Of a DNA stretch of 64,000 bases, positions 8,928 through 17,874 are shown one piece after another (positions within the stretch are counted from its first letter, which is position 1; every line of letters begins with the position of its first letter). The notes under the pieces are model-generated. The model had not been told where the DNA came from. It saw only the letters and a list, made by a program, of their open reading frames with translations, and searched no databases. The stretch is taken from contig CAZMTK010000002.1 in the NCBI GenBank assembly GCA_964569245.1, positions 218,448 to 282,447 on the forward strand, given 5' to 3'. A program made the position numbers and the translations under genes. The stretch is from JAAYTY01 sp964569245. Lineage in GTDB: Bacteria; Fermentibacterota; Fermentibacteria; Fermentibacterales; Fermentibacteraceae.

Positions 8928-9611
8928 CTATTGGAAAGCAGCGGCGAGAATGCCCGCTATGAGCAGGGCGGGGAGGATGTTCGCGGCATTCATCTTGCGA
9001 ATGCCCAGAATGTCTATGCCCAGACCGATCAGAAGAACGCCTCCTGCTGCGGATACTTCCGCCACGACCTGCTCGGGCAGACCGCTCCCCAATACCGCTG
9101 CGGCCAGCGTGAGCCCCCCCTGGTAGAGCAGCAGGGGTATCACCGAAAACACCACTCCGACACCGAGCGCCGACGCAAGCATCGCCCCGGCCACTCCGTC
9201 CATGAGCGCCTTCGTCAGAAGAAGCTCCGACGACCGGCCCATCCCCTCCTGAACGGCTCCGAGGACGGTCATCGAGCCCATGCAGAAAAGAAGGAAGGCA
9301 GCAACCATGCCCTCTGCGAACCTCTCGCCGCCGAAGCTCAACCTCCGCCCCAGCGCGGTTCCGAAACGCTCGAGGGCGGCGCTCACTCCCATCGCCTCAC
9401 CGGCAATCGAGCCCAGCACGACTGATGCCGCCAGTATCAGGAAGCTGGAAGTCATCAGGGCCATATATGTCCCGATGACCAGAGTGAACAGGCCGATGCC
9501 TCTGAATGCCGCCTCGCTGAACCGGGTGCCGAGCCTCCTGCCCGCCAGCGCGCCTGTCACCCCGCCGACGATCACCGTCGCAGCGTTGACGATGGTGCCC
9601 AGCAGCAGCAC
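8928..9611 (-). CDS. DUF554 family membrane protein
   Basis: Polytopic membrane protein of 227 residues matching the DUF554 (YdfK-like) family, whose function is unknown (transport is often suggested). The family opening GTIVNAATVIVGGVTGALAG is present at residues 5-24, followed by about seven hydrophobic segments and the loop TALGRRLSFGGERFAEG; the C-terminal NAANILPALLIAGI is also typical. The start is a GTG at 9611, three bases after the stop of the SagB-type gene, so translation is probably coupled. It is the last gene of a minus-strand operon of three. Confidence 0.85.
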   Translation of the reverse strand: MLLLGTIVNAATVIVGGVTGALAGRRLGTRFSEAAFRGIGLFTLVIGTYMALMTSSFLILAASVVLGSIAGEAMGVSAALERFGTALGRRLSFGGERFAEGMVAAFLLFCMGSMTVLGAVQEGMGRSSELLLTKALMDGVAGAMLASALGVGVVFSVIPLLLYQGGLTLAAAVLGSGLPEQVVAEVSAAGGVLLIGLGIDILGIRKMNAANILPALLIAGILAAAFQ

Positions 9612-9614
9612 GGT

Positions 9615-10352
9615 TCAGCAGCGCCCGACAGGGGCGATGTAGATCACGAACTCGTCTACTCCGTCCACGCCTGCCACCCTGTCGGCAAGAGCCTGGTCGT
9701 AGGCTCCGACAGCGCATGTTCCGCAGCCGATGGACTCGCAGGCGAGATAGAGATTCTGGCAGACATGCCCGCAATCGAGCGCCACCAGCTTCTGCGCGGC
9801 AGGCCCGTACCGCCACTCGGTGCGGTAGGGAACCGCCGTCCAGAAGAAGACGACAGGCGCATCCCCGACGAAGGACTGGCCCAGGCAGGCAGCCTTCACC
9901 TCCTCGCGCGAAGGAGCGTCTCCCTCCCTGACCAGACCGTGCTGAGACGGCATGTATCTGTAGCGCCCGGCTTCGATTCCCGACACCGAACGGACGACAA
10001 GAACCGTCTCGAACGGGTGTCTGGCTCCACCTGACGGAACCGTGCGGAAGGAGGCCTGCCCTTCCCTGAACAGGTTCTGGAGCCCCTGCACCGCCCAGAG
10101 AAGGTACGAGAGCTGCACAGCCTCGACAGGGTCCGGCAGGAACTTGCGCCTGCTCCTCCGCTTCCCGATCGCCTCCCAAAGCGGCATGCCGCCGAGGCCG
10201 TCATGCTGCGGCAGCAGGACATCCGGAGCCGCATCGGGCGGCACCTTCTGCCAGGGAGGACATGGTACGCCCTTCGCCTGGTCGCTCACGAAGCCGTCCA
10301 GAGAGCCCCAGGCATGGTTCTTCAGGAGATCACGCGAATCCTCATGCGGCAC
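9615..10352 (-). CDS. SagB-type nitroreductase-family flavoprotein
   Basis: FMN-dependent oxidoreductase of the nitroreductase fold, SagB/ThcOx branch, 245 residues. FMN-binding arginines are seen in RRSRRKF near residue 66, followed by LSYLLWAVQGLQ, the SGGARHPFE stretch and, in the C-terminal half, ALDCGHVCQNLYLACESIGCGTCAVGAY, which fits the SagB-type dehydrogenase signature (GHxxQN and an IGxG-like turn). GTG at 10352 is chosen over GTG at 10385 because GGAGGTGG lies four bases before it and the longer form would run into the upstream gene. SagB relatives oxidise azolines in peptide natural products, but no cyclodehydratase or precursor peptide is seen here, so a general reductase role is as likely. 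Confidence 0.8.
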   Translation of the reverse strand: MPHEDSRDLLKNHAWGSLDGFVSDQAKGVPCPPWQKVPPDAAPDVLLPQHDGLGGMPLWEAIGKRRSRRKFLPDPVEAVQLSYLLWAVQGLQNLFREGQASFRTVPSGGARHPFETVLVVRSVSGIEAGRYRYMPSQHGLVREGDAPSREEVKAACLGQSFVGDAPVVFFWTAVPYRTEWRYGPAAQKLVALDCGHVCQNLYLACESIGCGTCAVGAYDQALADRVAGVDGVDEFVIYIAPVGRC

Positions 10353-10381
10353 AGTTCCACCTCCAGAGGCGGTTCTCCAGG

Positions 10382-11506
10382 TCACCGGGTTCCAGCAGGC
10401 TCGATGCAGACGGCCCAGCCGTCGGTATCACCTCGCCCGGTTGCCCCGCTTCCGACGAGAACAGGCATGCCTGAGGAAGTGCATGTCATGTCCCTGCACA
10501 CCTCGTCGAAGGCTCCGCCCACGGTCTCCAGCCACAGGCTGTCCATTCCCGCGCCGAGACCCCACACGAAGAAATCCCTGTCCCCCGCGACCGGATTCTC
10601 CGAAGTCCCGGCTGTGCACCAGCCGTCATGCAGGGGTTCGATGCCCTCCGCGCGAAGGTCGTCTTCGGTTTCGAGCAGGACGGAATCGCGCAGCTGACCC
10701 TGTCCTGAGACCTCCAGGATCATCATGGCGCATGTCATCCGCTTGGACCAGCAAACCGCTGCGGCGCCCCCGTCCGCCGTCGGATGAAGCCCCATGGCGT
10801 AGTCGTACGATTCGCCGCCCCAGAAGCCGCTCCAGAGCTCCCGTCCTTCCGAATCGAAGGCCGCCAGGAAGGCATCGCCTCCCCGGGCCTGGAACGAGAA
10901 GGTCATGCCGCCTGCGATCACTCCTCCGTCGGCTGTCGCGGTCATGCAGAAGGCCTTGTCCTGAGCCTGACCGCCGACGGTCCTCGACCAGTCTTCGTTG
11001 CCGACGGCATCCAGAGCCAGAATCCACAGGTCGCAGCCCCCGGCTCCAGTGCTCCAGGTATATCCCCCGGCATAGAGACCTCCACCTGGTCTGGAAGCGG
11101 CACAGGTTCCGGCATCCTCCAGGTCGCCTCCGAACGTTTTCTGCCAGATACACTCGCCATTCGCACCGAGCTTCATGACCCACAGGTCGCTGTCTCCGGG
11201 CCCGGCGGCGGTCTCGCCCACTGCGTACGTCGAGCCGTCGGAGGCGGGAACAAGCGCGCGGATGCAGTCGTCTCCGGGGCCGCCGAAGGTCCTCTCCCAC
11301 TGCACATCCCCGGTGGAGGGCGATGCGCACAAGAGCCAGCCGTCCGCAGCGAGACCCGATTCGTCCGTGGTGCTTCCGGCCATGAGAACGGCTCCGCTCG
11401 GCAGCTCCTCCACGCATTCCAGGCAGTCGTCCATTGGTCCGCCGGCCAGACAGGTCCACGCGGTTCCACACGGGATGGATATCGCCAGAAGAGTCAGGAT
11501 CTCCAT
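10382..11506 (-). CDS. Secreted repeat protein of propeller type
   Basis: Exported protein of 374 residues with a short signal peptide (MEILTLLAISIPCGTAWTCL). The body consists of about seven repeats of roughly 50 residues with the pattern W..TFGG..DD......DGG....G.T, seen for example at WERTFGGPGDDCIRALVPAS, WQKTFGGDLEDAGTCA, WSRTVGGQAQDKAFCMTATA and LWLETVGGAFDEVCRDM. Such repeats form beta-propellers in extracellular proteins of this kind of bacterium. There is no C-terminal sorting domain. GAGGAAGG precedes the ATG. First gene of the minus operon with the SagB-type and DUF554 genes. Binding partner unknown. Confidence 0.7.
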   Translation of the reverse strand: MEILTLLAISIPCGTAWTCLAGGPMDDCLECVEELPSGAVLMAGSTTDESGLAADGWLLCASPSTGDVQWERTFGGPGDDCIRALVPASDGSTYAVGETAAGPGDSDLWVMKLGANGECIWQKTFGGDLEDAGTCAASRPGGGLYAGGYTWSTGAGGCDLWILALDAVGNEDWSRTVGGQAQDKAFCMTATADGGVIAGGMTFSFQARGGDAFLAAFDSEGRELWSGFWGGESYDYAMGLHPTADGGAAAVCWSKRMTCAMMILEVSGQGQLRDSVLLETEDDLRAEGIEPLHDGWCTAGTSENPVAGDRDFFVWGLGAGMDSLWLETVGGAFDEVCRDMTCTSSGMPVLVGSGATGRGDTDGWAVCIEPAGTR

Positions 11507-11635
11507 AAGCGCCTTCCTCGGGAGTTCGACTGCGGTGCTTTACCAGGCGGCTCCGTCGAGGAATGATTGTCCTGCGGCACGGGTTCCAAGTCAAGCCCCT
11601 GCCGTCATTCCGTTCCGACGATGCAGGGAGGACTG

Positions 11636-12874
11636 GTGCAAGGGCGCTTCGACGAGCTTCTGGACCGCAGGGGGACGTGCTCCCTGAAGTGGGACGCCAT
11701 GGGGCAGTTCTTCGGCGGAGTCGAGGACGCTCTTCCGCTATGGGTCGCCGACATGGACTTCGCCACGCCTGCTCCGGCTGTCGAGGCCATGCGAAGGAGG
11801 CTCGATCACCCGCTCTTCGGATATGCGGCGCGCCCCCCCGCCTTCTTCGATGCCGTCTCAGGCTGGGTTTCGAGACGCTACGGATGGAGCGTGCCCGGCG
11901 AATGGATAGTCGCCGTCCCCGGAGTCGTGCCTGCGGTCGCCTGCGCGGTGCTGGCCCACACTGCGCCGGGCGACGGCGTTCTCATCCAGCCTCCCGTCTA
12001 TTTCCCGTTCAGGACCACGATCGAGACTCTGGGACGCCGGGTCGTGGAGAATCCGCTGAAGTCGAGGGACGGCCGCTATGTGATGGACTACCGCGACCTG
12101 GAGGAGAAGGCCGGGTCCGTGAAGCTCGCCATCCTGTGCAGCCCGCACAACCCTGTGGGAAGGGTCTGGACGAAGAACGAGCTCAGGGGCTTCGGGAGGA
12201 TTCTCATCAGGCACGGCGCTCTGGTCCTCAGCGACGAGATACACGCCGACATCGTGTTCCCTCCTGTCAGGTTCGTCAGCTACGGCACCCTCGGAAGGGA
12301 CTTCCTCGACAGAGCGCTCGTATGCCATGCACCCAGCAAGACCTTCAACATGGCCGGGATCAAGACCGCCACGACCATCATCCCCTCCCGCAAGCTTCGC
12401 ATGCGCTACCAGGAGATGCTGCTCGCGCTCGGCCTCCATGGCGCCTCGTCCCTCGGCATCCCGGCCCTCATAGCGGCATACACGGAGTGCGACGACTGGC
12501 TGGAGGAGCTCCTCGACTATCTGAGAGGCAACTACGAACTGCTCTGTCGCTGGCTCGCGGAGAACGAGCCTCGCATCAAGCCCTGTCCCTTGGAGGGAAC
12601 CTATCTCGCCTGGCTGGACTGCTCGGAGCTGGGTCTAGACGACGGGTGTCTCAAGCGCTTTCTGCTGGACGAGGCCAAGCTTGCCCTTGACGAAGGGCCG
12701 CTCTTCGGAAGAGGCGGAGAAGGATTCGTGAGAATGAACCTGGCGTGTCCGCGAGTCCTTCTGGAACAGGCGCTAGACCGGCTCGGAAGGGCGCTCGAGG
12801 CCAGAAGGAGCCGGAGTACGGGAGAGGCGGCGGGCGGCTCTGGCGGAAGCATCCCGTCGCAGGGTTTTCGATGA
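11636..12874 (+). CDS. MalY/PatB-type PLP-dependent C-S lyase / aminotransferase
   Basis: Fold-type I PLP enzyme of 412 residues, closest in layout to MalY and PatB (cystathionine beta-lyase activity). The MalY-specific opening is conserved (FDELLDRRGTCSLKWD, then PLWVADMDFATP). Further marks are FGYAARP, PPVYFPF, ILCSPHNPVGRVW, LSDEIHADIVF and the Schiff-base lysine in HAPSKTFNMAGIK. Either GTG 11636 (SD GGGAGG four bases upstream) or ATG 11621 can be the start; GTG aligns best with the family. The likely reaction is beta-elimination from cystathionine or cysteine. The C-terminal 25 residues are Ser/Gly/Arg-rich and may be unstructured. Neighbours give no pathway context. Confidence 0.85.
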   Translation: MQGRFDELLDRRGTCSLKWDAMGQFFGGVEDALPLWVADMDFATPAPAVEAMRRRLDHPLFGYAARPPAFFDAVSGWVSRRYGWSVPGEWIVAVPGVVPAVACAVLAHTAPGDGVLIQPPVYFPFRTTIETLGRRVVENPLKSRDGRYVMDYRDLEEKAGSVKLAILCSPHNPVGRVWTKNELRGFGRILIRHGALVLSDEIHADIVFPPVRFVSYGTLGRDFLDRALVCHAPSKTFNMAGIKTATTIIPSRKLRMRYQEMLLALGLHGASSLGIPALIAAYTECDDWLEELLDYLRGNYELLCRWLAENEPRIKPCPLEGTYLAWLDCSELGLDDGCLKRFLLDEAKLALDEGPLFGRGGEGFVRMNLACPRVLLEQALDRLGRALEARRSRSTGEAAGGSGGSIPSQGFR

Positions 12875-13424
12875 CGGGCTCCCCGGCCGATTCAGCCGTT
12901 CTGTCAAGCCTGTCGGCCCTCTCACCGATTCATCCGGCGATCAGATCAGGGCGATCTCGTCCTGCGGCGGCGAGCCGTGCCAGGCGCTGTCCGTTCTGAG
13001 TCTCGAGCGGGGATTCGCAGCCCCCGATCAGTTGCACGACGCAGTTCCCTGTCTCCTCATGCTCGCGAGCCCGTCCGGTATTCGTCGAGGCTGCCGATCC
13101 GGCAATCCAGCATCTCGAACCTGCGCCTGATGTCCTCGAGGGCTTCTGTCTGGTGTCCCATTCCTCTCGATGCGGGAACCCGCCTTCTTCGTTGCAGATC
13201 GATACGATGGAGGAGCGGTTCGGTCCAGTTGGCGTTCGCAATCGAACAGGACCGATTGATGGTCTGCCGCTGCAGCGGATGCGGCGGCGTCGCCTACGAG
13301 CAGGACGAATCGCCGGGATGGCGGAGTCGCCGTATTGACGGTCGTTGACGCAAGGGCCTCCCGGTGCGAGTGTTACGATTGCAACTGGAGAACCGTGAAC
13401 GAAAGTCACCGGAAGGAGAAAGAC
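12875..13424. other. Intergenic region, 550 bases; one doubtful 34-codon frame
   Basis: No conserved gene recognised. Several frames of 80-160 codons cross it but are arginine-rich and look non-coding. On the minus strand 13161-13057 reads as a 34-residue peptide (MGHQTEALEDIRRRFEMLDC and so on, ending EYRTGSRA) with protein-like composition and GAGAGGA before its ATG. It may be a small protein or a remnant. The last bases before 13425 hold the Shine-Dalgarno of the C25 protease gene. Confidence 0.35.
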
Positions 13425-15482
13425 ATGAGGTCTTCGGGTATCGCGTTTTCCCTGGCTGCATCGCTCCTGCTGGCTGCCACAGCAGTCGGCGGCGAGATCG
13501 TCTTCGATTACTCTCTCTCCCTGGACGATGTCAGGATCGATCGCTTCGAAGCCGGCAGCGTCTTGTCCTTCCCCGATGGCGTGGTCTGTTTCGAGGAGGG
13601 CATGCCTAATCTGCCCGGGGTGTCCTACTGCTTCGTGATTCCCCAGGGTACGACAGTGACGGGCGCCGAGCTCGAAGTCCTCTCAGAGACTGCTCTCGAC
13701 GGACGGTACGACATCCTTCCCGTCCGGGTCACGGCGATCAGCCAGGCGCCAGGACCGTTCTTCCACGACGAGACCATCTATCTCGGAGAAGAAGCATTCC
13801 CCTCCTCGCAGGTGATCTCTACCTGCAGCGGCAACCGCACCGGCTTCAGGCTGGGCAGCGTTCTCTTCACCCCCTTCCGCTACTCGCCGCTCACCGGTGA
13901 GCTCTCGGTGATCACATCCGCCCGGGTAACCATGCACTACGAGGATGACGCATCGGTCCCCTTGCTGAGGCTCACGCCCGCGCAGGTAGAAGGCGCCATG
14001 GACGTTCTGCAGAACATCGTCCGCAATCCAGGCGACCTTCCCTCCTTCGCCCCCGCCGACGACAACCCCAACACGCTCTGGTCCACCTGGGTCTGCATCA
14101 GCACGTCCACGAACCAGTCCACGCTGATGCCGCTCGTGAACCACAGGGCTTCTCACGGCATGTCGGCGGAGTTCGTGTCTGTGGAGTGGATCACCAGCAA
14201 CTACACGGGCTACGACACCCAGGAGAAGATTCGCAACTACCTGAAGGAAGCCTTCAACAACCACGGCCTCCAGTACGCCCTCATAGTCGGCGACTGGGGC
14301 AACACACAGCGCATCTCGAAGCTCAACGTGGGCGGCGAGACGCTCAACGAGACCACCGATCTCTACTACAGCGATCTCGACGGCACCTGGGATGCCGACG
14401 GCGACCACCAGTACGGAGAGAACACCGACGGGCTGGACTACTACTCCGACATTTCCGTCGGGCGCTTCAGCACCAACACGATCTCGCAGATCCAGTCAAT
14501 GGTCAACCGCACCGTCGAGTACGAGACCGTTTCCCCGTCTGGGTCATGGCGCACCAGCGCACTCCTCGCCGGCGCAGGCCTGTGGCCGGAGTACGGCTAC
14601 TGGGGCAGCTTCGTGTGCGATTCCATTTCGAAGAGGATCCCCGGCCCCTGGACCGAGTACAAGCTGTACGAAAACAGCTCGGGCCATCCCAACAACCAGA
14701 TCACGATACTCAACCAGGGCGTGAGCTATGCTCCGATGCAGGGCCACGGCTACTCGTCGGGCGTGTACTGGTACTACTCGCCCACCAACATGATCACCAA
14801 CTCCAACTACACCCAGCTCACCAACTGGGGCAAGTTCCCGGTCTTCCACTCGATCGCCTGCCTGGCAGGCCAGCTCTCCGTGAACGGCTGCATTGCAGAG
14901 CGACTGATGTTCTGCACCACTGGAGGCGCTATCGCTGTCTGCTTCAACTCCAACAACGGCATCGGCACGCCCCCGGCAATGGGGCCATCCGAGCATCTCG
15001 AGGTCCACTTCGCCAACCAGATGTTCACCTATGCCGTCCCCAGGGTGGGAGACATGCAGGCCGCCGCGAAGGACGCCTTCAAGGCGGCGGGCGGGATGAC
15101 CTACCAGAACTGGGTGCTGCAGGAGAACAACTGCCTGGGAGATCCTGCCACGCTCTTCATCATCTATCAGACCGGCATCGAGGATGGCTCCTCCGGGCCG
15201 GGCGCGGCCCCGGCCCTCGGCCCGGCATGGCCGAATCCCTCCCACGGCTCCTTCAGCATGACCTGGAGCACCCCTGCTTCGTCAGGATTCACCGCCGGCC
15301 TGTACGATCTCTCGGGCAGGCTTGTGCGCTCTCTCGACGGAACCGCTTCGGCAGGCTCATCGGGCACGCTTTGCTTCGACGGGCTCGACGGGGCCGGCGC
15401 ACCGCTCTCCCCGGGCTGCTACTTCGTTAGGCTCGACAGCGAGTCCGGGTCGGCGGTTTCCAGGGTGGTCGTGCTCGACTGA
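13425..15482 (+). CDS. Secreted C25 (gingipain-type) cysteine protease with C-terminal sorting-type domain
   Basis: Exported endopeptidase of 685 residues. ATG 13425 follows GGAGAAAG and starts a signal peptide (MRSSGIAFSLAASLLLAATA). A propeptide-like beta domain runs to about residue 200; the caspase-like C25 catalytic domain follows (YALIVGDWGNTQ, DLYYSDLDG, ISVGRFS). Catalytic histidine is His441 in MQGHGYSSG and the nucleophile Cys479 in FHSIACLAGQ. The C-terminal 90 residues (LGPAWPNPSHGSF, then VRSLDG, then GCYFVRLDSESG) form an Ig-like FlgD/sorting-type domain like those of type IX secretion cargo. Probable function: extracellular protein degradation. It converges on the C10 protease gene, with a hairpin terminator between them. 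Confidence 0.9.
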   Translation: MRSSGIAFSLAASLLLAATAVGGEIVFDYSLSLDDVRIDRFEAGSVLSFPDGVVCFEEGMPNLPGVSYCFVIPQGTTVTGAELEVLSETALDGRYDILPVRVTAISQAPGPFFHDETIYLGEEAFPSSQVISTCSGNRTGFRLGSVLFTPFRYSPLTGELSVITSARVTMHYEDDASVPLLRLTPAQVEGAMDVLQNIVRNPGDLPSFAPADDNPNTLWSTWVCISTSTNQSTLMPLVNHRASHGMSAEFVSVEWITSNYTGYDTQEKIRNYLKEAFNNHGLQYALIVGDWGNTQRISKLNVGGETLNETTDLYYSDLDGTWDADGDHQYGENTDGLDYYSDISVGRFSTNTISQIQSMVNRTVEYETVSPSGSWRTSALLAGAGLWPEYGYWGSFVCDSISKRIPGPWTEYKLYENSSGHPNNQITILNQGVSYAPMQGHGYSSGVYWYYSPTNMITNSNYTQLTNWGKFPVFHSIACLAGQLSVNGCIAERLMFCTTGGAIAVCFNSNNGIGTPPAMGPSEHLEVHFANQMFTYAVPRVGDMQAAAKDAFKAAGGMTYQNWVLQENNCLGDPATLFIIYQTGIEDGSSGPGAAPALGPAWPNPSHGSFSMTWSTPASSGFTAGLYDLSGRLVRSLDGTASAGSSGTLCFDGLDGAGAPLSPGCYFVRLDSESGSAVSRVVVLD

Positions 15483-15502
15483 CGCGCAGACGGACAGACG
15501 AT

Positions 15503-15530
15503 GGCCGGCCGGGGGCGACCCCGGCCGGCC
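15503..15530. terminator. Perfect 12-bp hairpin with GCGA loop between convergent genes
   Basis: GGCCGGCCGGGG (15503-15514), loop GCGA, then CCCCGGCCGGCC (15519-15530). The stem is perfect and the GCGA loop fits the GNRA tetraloop pattern. It sits 20 bases after the C25 stop and 22 bases before the stop of the convergent C10 gene, so it can serve both. The + side is followed by TCTCTCTCC rather than a pure T-run. Confidence 0.75.
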
Positions 15531-15552
15531 TCTCTCTCCGAGGGGGATGGCC

Positions 15553-17007
15553 TTACCTGAGAAGAGTCACGGCGGTCGTTGCCGAGCCAGCCGTGCCGGT
15601 CACCCTCACCAGGTAGACACCGGACGGCAGCGTGCCTGGATGCCAGACCACTTCGTGCACCCCGGCTGTGAAGGCTCCCTCGGCGGGCACGGCTGCGAGC
15701 CTGCCGGCGAGGTCGTACACCTCGACTCTCGCTTCGCAAGGCTCCGGCAGGCGAATCTCGAGTGGAAGGCTGCCCGACGACGGGTTGACCACAGCCTCCA
15801 CGGAAACGGAGGGATCGGCTCCTGCTGGTCCTTCCTCCACCCCGGTCATGCCCACGCCGATGTTCAGCACCACGCCCTCGATGATGTTCATCCCGTATGG
15901 CATCCCGGTAAGAGGGAACTGGTACCAGCCGTTGTACGAGCCGCCCCAACCGAAGTTGATGTGGTAGTAGTCGTCGGTGTTGTATCCGTCCAGCACCACG
16001 TTGTGGCCGTAGTTGGGCCCCTCGTCGACGATCGCTAGGTGTGCGCAGTTCGCCGACATCATGTTCGCCGAAAGCTTCTCGTACAAACTGTCGGACGACT
16101 CGTAGAGCAGCTCGCAGTCCCAGAAGCCGAACCTGACGTATGCGTCGTAGGCCTGGCCCACCCCGAAGGTGCCGGAGACCGAAGCTGTGAACACCTGCTT
16201 GCAGGCGAAGCCGCAGGCCGCTACCAGGGCGGCCTTGTCGGAGTTCGAAAGCGGCGTGCCGTTTGCATAATGGGCTTCGAGAGTGTCCACCAGCAGGTTC
16301 AGCTCGGGCCACGACGGGAAGTCGTGCGCGATGTGATCGTCGTCTATCCAGTAGTATTCATGGTAGTTGTGGTAGTAGTCGTCTGCGTCGGTGAAGAACA
16401 GGCTCATGGCGGTCTCGAGGTTGTCCACGATCATGCCCATCGCCACGGCAGGGCAGCCGGCAACGCTCCGTGCGCCTGCGATGTTGTCCATCGGGCAGTA
16501 TGCGTTGTAGGGCGAGCCCTGGGTCCAGTTCTCCCACAGCCAGCCGCCGGTGGGCGTGGTGCCCTCAGGGGGCCACTGGGCGAGCGGCTCGAGAGCCGCA
16601 GGTGCGCCGCCGGTGCAGGCCGCCCATAGCTCACGGTTTCGTTCGATCGTCTGTGCCGGTGTGGATTCCAAGAGTTCCAGCCTCTGCTCGAGGTCCATCC
16701 TCGCCAGGTCGACGACGCCGAAGCCTCCCTCCGGGCCTGTCAGACTGCCCTCGTACGAATAGGCTATCACGGGTGGCAGCGCATCGTCGGCGGTGACTAT
16801 CACATAGCCGGAGGGATGCAGCTCGAACGCCCTGGCGAGCAGCGTGCCGTCGCCTGCAGCAACGGGAGTGAAACTGCCGACCGAGTACAATGAGCTCTTG
16901 CCGTCTCTATCGAGCCGTGCCTCGACGGCGCTCAGCGAGGCGTCAGGGCCGATTCCGGCAGCCAAGCCGAAGGAGGCTGCGGCGAACAGAAGCATGAACT
17001 TGATCAT
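15553..17007 (-). CDS. Secreted C10 (streptopain-type) cysteine protease with C-terminal sorting-type domain
   Basis: Exported endopeptidase of 484 residues. The start is ATG 17007 (signal peptide MIKFMLLFAAASFGLAAG), with GGGAG upstream; an ATG four codons earlier is possible. A Spi-like inhibitory prodomain follows (LHPSGYVIVTADDALPPVIAY). The C10 catalytic domain has the nucleophile Cys185 in VAGCPAVAMGM and His335 in YGHNVVLDGY, followed by HINFGWGGSYNGWY. The last 75 residues (VVNPSSGSLPLEI, VEVYDLAGR, LPSGVYLVRVTG) are a sorting-type domain, as in the neighbouring C25 gene. The pairing of two secreted cysteine proteases in convergent orientation suggests a proteolytic, protein-fermenting lifestyle (inference). 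Confidence 0.9.
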   Translation of the reverse strand: MIKFMLLFAAASFGLAAGIGPDASLSAVEARLDRDGKSSLYSVGSFTPVAAGDGTLLARAFELHPSGYVIVTADDALPPVIAYSYEGSLTGPEGGFGVVDLARMDLEQRLELLESTPAQTIERNRELWAACTGGAPAALEPLAQWPPEGTTPTGGWLWENWTQGSPYNAYCPMDNIAGARSVAGCPAVAMGMIVDNLETAMSLFFTDADDYYHNYHEYYWIDDDHIAHDFPSWPELNLLVDTLEAHYANGTPLSNSDKAALVAACGFACKQVFTASVSGTFGVGQAYDAYVRFGFWDCELLYESSDSLYEKLSANMMSANCAHLAIVDEGPNYGHNVVLDGYNTDDYYHINFGWGGSYNGWYQFPLTGMPYGMNIIEGVVLNIGVGMTGVEEGPAGADPSVSVEAVVNPSSGSLPLEIRLPEPCEARVEVYDLAGRLAAVPAEGAFTAGVHEVVWHPGTLPSGVYLVRVTGTAGSATTAVTLLR

Positions 17008-17080
17008 GACCACTCCCATCCCCGGTACATGCGGTTTTCCCGTGAGACGATACGGGGAGCATCTCCGCCTGTCAAAACCC

Positions 17081-17111
17081 CAGTTTCAGGTTGAAGATGC
17101 TTGAGAAACCC
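17081..17111 (+). repeat. 31-bp dispersed repeat, solo copy
   Basis: Begins CAGTTTCAGGTTGAAGATGC and ends GAGAAACCC. The same 31-mer with a few changes occurs at 33780-33810 (next to the ISL3-like remnant) and as inverted ends at 54352-54382 and 54456-54486. The bases after this copy (GCGCAATCCTC) also resemble those after the copy at 54352. Probably the left over end of a mobile element. Confidence 0.6.
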
Positions 17112-17207
17112 GCGCAATCCTCCTTCTGCCATCCGGATCCTTGAACCGGTATCGGCCTGCCGGCCCCCGGGTCAGGGCTGGCCGGTCGGGCGTCCCGAAT
17201 GAATGCG

Positions 17208-17239
17208 AATGGGCCGCAAGCCGGAACCTGCGGCCCATT
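17208..17239 (-). terminator. Hairpin downstream of the 17257-17874 lipoprotein gene
   Basis: Perfect 11-bp inverted repeat AATGGGCCGCA (17208-17218) / TGCGGCCCATT (17229-17239) with a 10-base loop, 17 bases after the stop of the minus-strand lipoprotein gene. The bases that follow in the direction of transcription (CGCATTCATTC) are only weakly T-rich. Confidence 0.55.
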
Positions 17240-17256
17240 ACAGAGAAGTCCCGGGC

Positions 17257-17874
17257 TCAGACGCGGTATAGCTTGTTGATCAGCATCTCCGTCAGCTTCA
17301 CCAGGGTCTCGCTCGTGTCGAGCTCGGGATAGAGAGACGGCATGTACCTGATGCTGATGCAGACGTCGCCCCTCAGTGCGAGCATGACCGCGAGCGTGTC
17401 GGCCATGTCTGTCATCTCTCCGATCACGGCACGGTCCCACATCGGGTTCGCGCCGTCGGTGTTGGCTATCTCGACGGGGTTGTTGACGAAGCCCAGCACG
17501 CGGTCGTAGTTGGCCTGGCCCTCGGTGGTGTACACAAGGAAGTTTATCTTGGACGCAGCCAGGCTGCCGTCATAGAAGCTCCCCTGTGGCTTGCCGGCGG
17601 CTGCATCGCTCAGTGTCTCGGACCAGGTCTGGTAGCCCGTGCGTCCGATGACGGCCTCGACGTCGGCTGCCGTCACCGCGTCGAAGATCTCCCATCCGGC
17701 GGGCAGGGTGATCGTCTCGCTGAGGGCGGGGGCCGTTTCGGCGGGCGTCTCCTCTACTGCAGTCCCCGCAGCGGTCTCCGTGTCGGAGGGAGTCTGCTCG
17801 GCGGGCCTGCCGCCGCAGCCCTGGAGGGCCCAGGCGAGTGAGATCATCAGCATGGCAGCGATCAGACGGTTCAT
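17257..17874 (-). CDS. Predicted lipoprotein of unknown function
   Basis: Hypothetical lipoprotein of 205 residues. ATG 17874 follows AGGAGG and begins a lipoprotein signal MNRLIAAMLMISLAWALQGC with the lipobox cysteine at residue 20. A low-complexity Thr/Glu/Ala-rich tether (residues 25-55) leads to a compact domain with LPAGWEIFDAVTAADVEAVIG, NFLVYTTEGQANYDRVLGFV and CISIRYMPSLYPELDTSETL near the end. No family recognised. A longer frame upstream to 18345 is not supported: its translation is arginine-rich and lacks protein-like features. A hairpin follows its stop. No operon partner. Confidence 0.7.
   Translation of the reverse strand: MNRLIAAMLMISLAWALQGCGGRPAEQTPSDTETAAGTAVEETPAETAPALSETITLPAGWEIFDAVTAADVEAVIGRTGYQTWSETLSDAAAGKPQGSFYDGSLAASKINFLVYTTEGQANYDRVLGFVNNPVEIANTDGANPMWDRAVIGEMTDMADTLAVMLALRGDVCISIRYMPSLYPELDTSETLVKLTEMLINKLYRV

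Noticed and set aside
12930..13409. Minus-strand frame of 159 codons as a gene
   Set aside because: Arg/Ser-rich, no motif, poor start; a shorter frame within the region is equally good, so neither was called with confidence.
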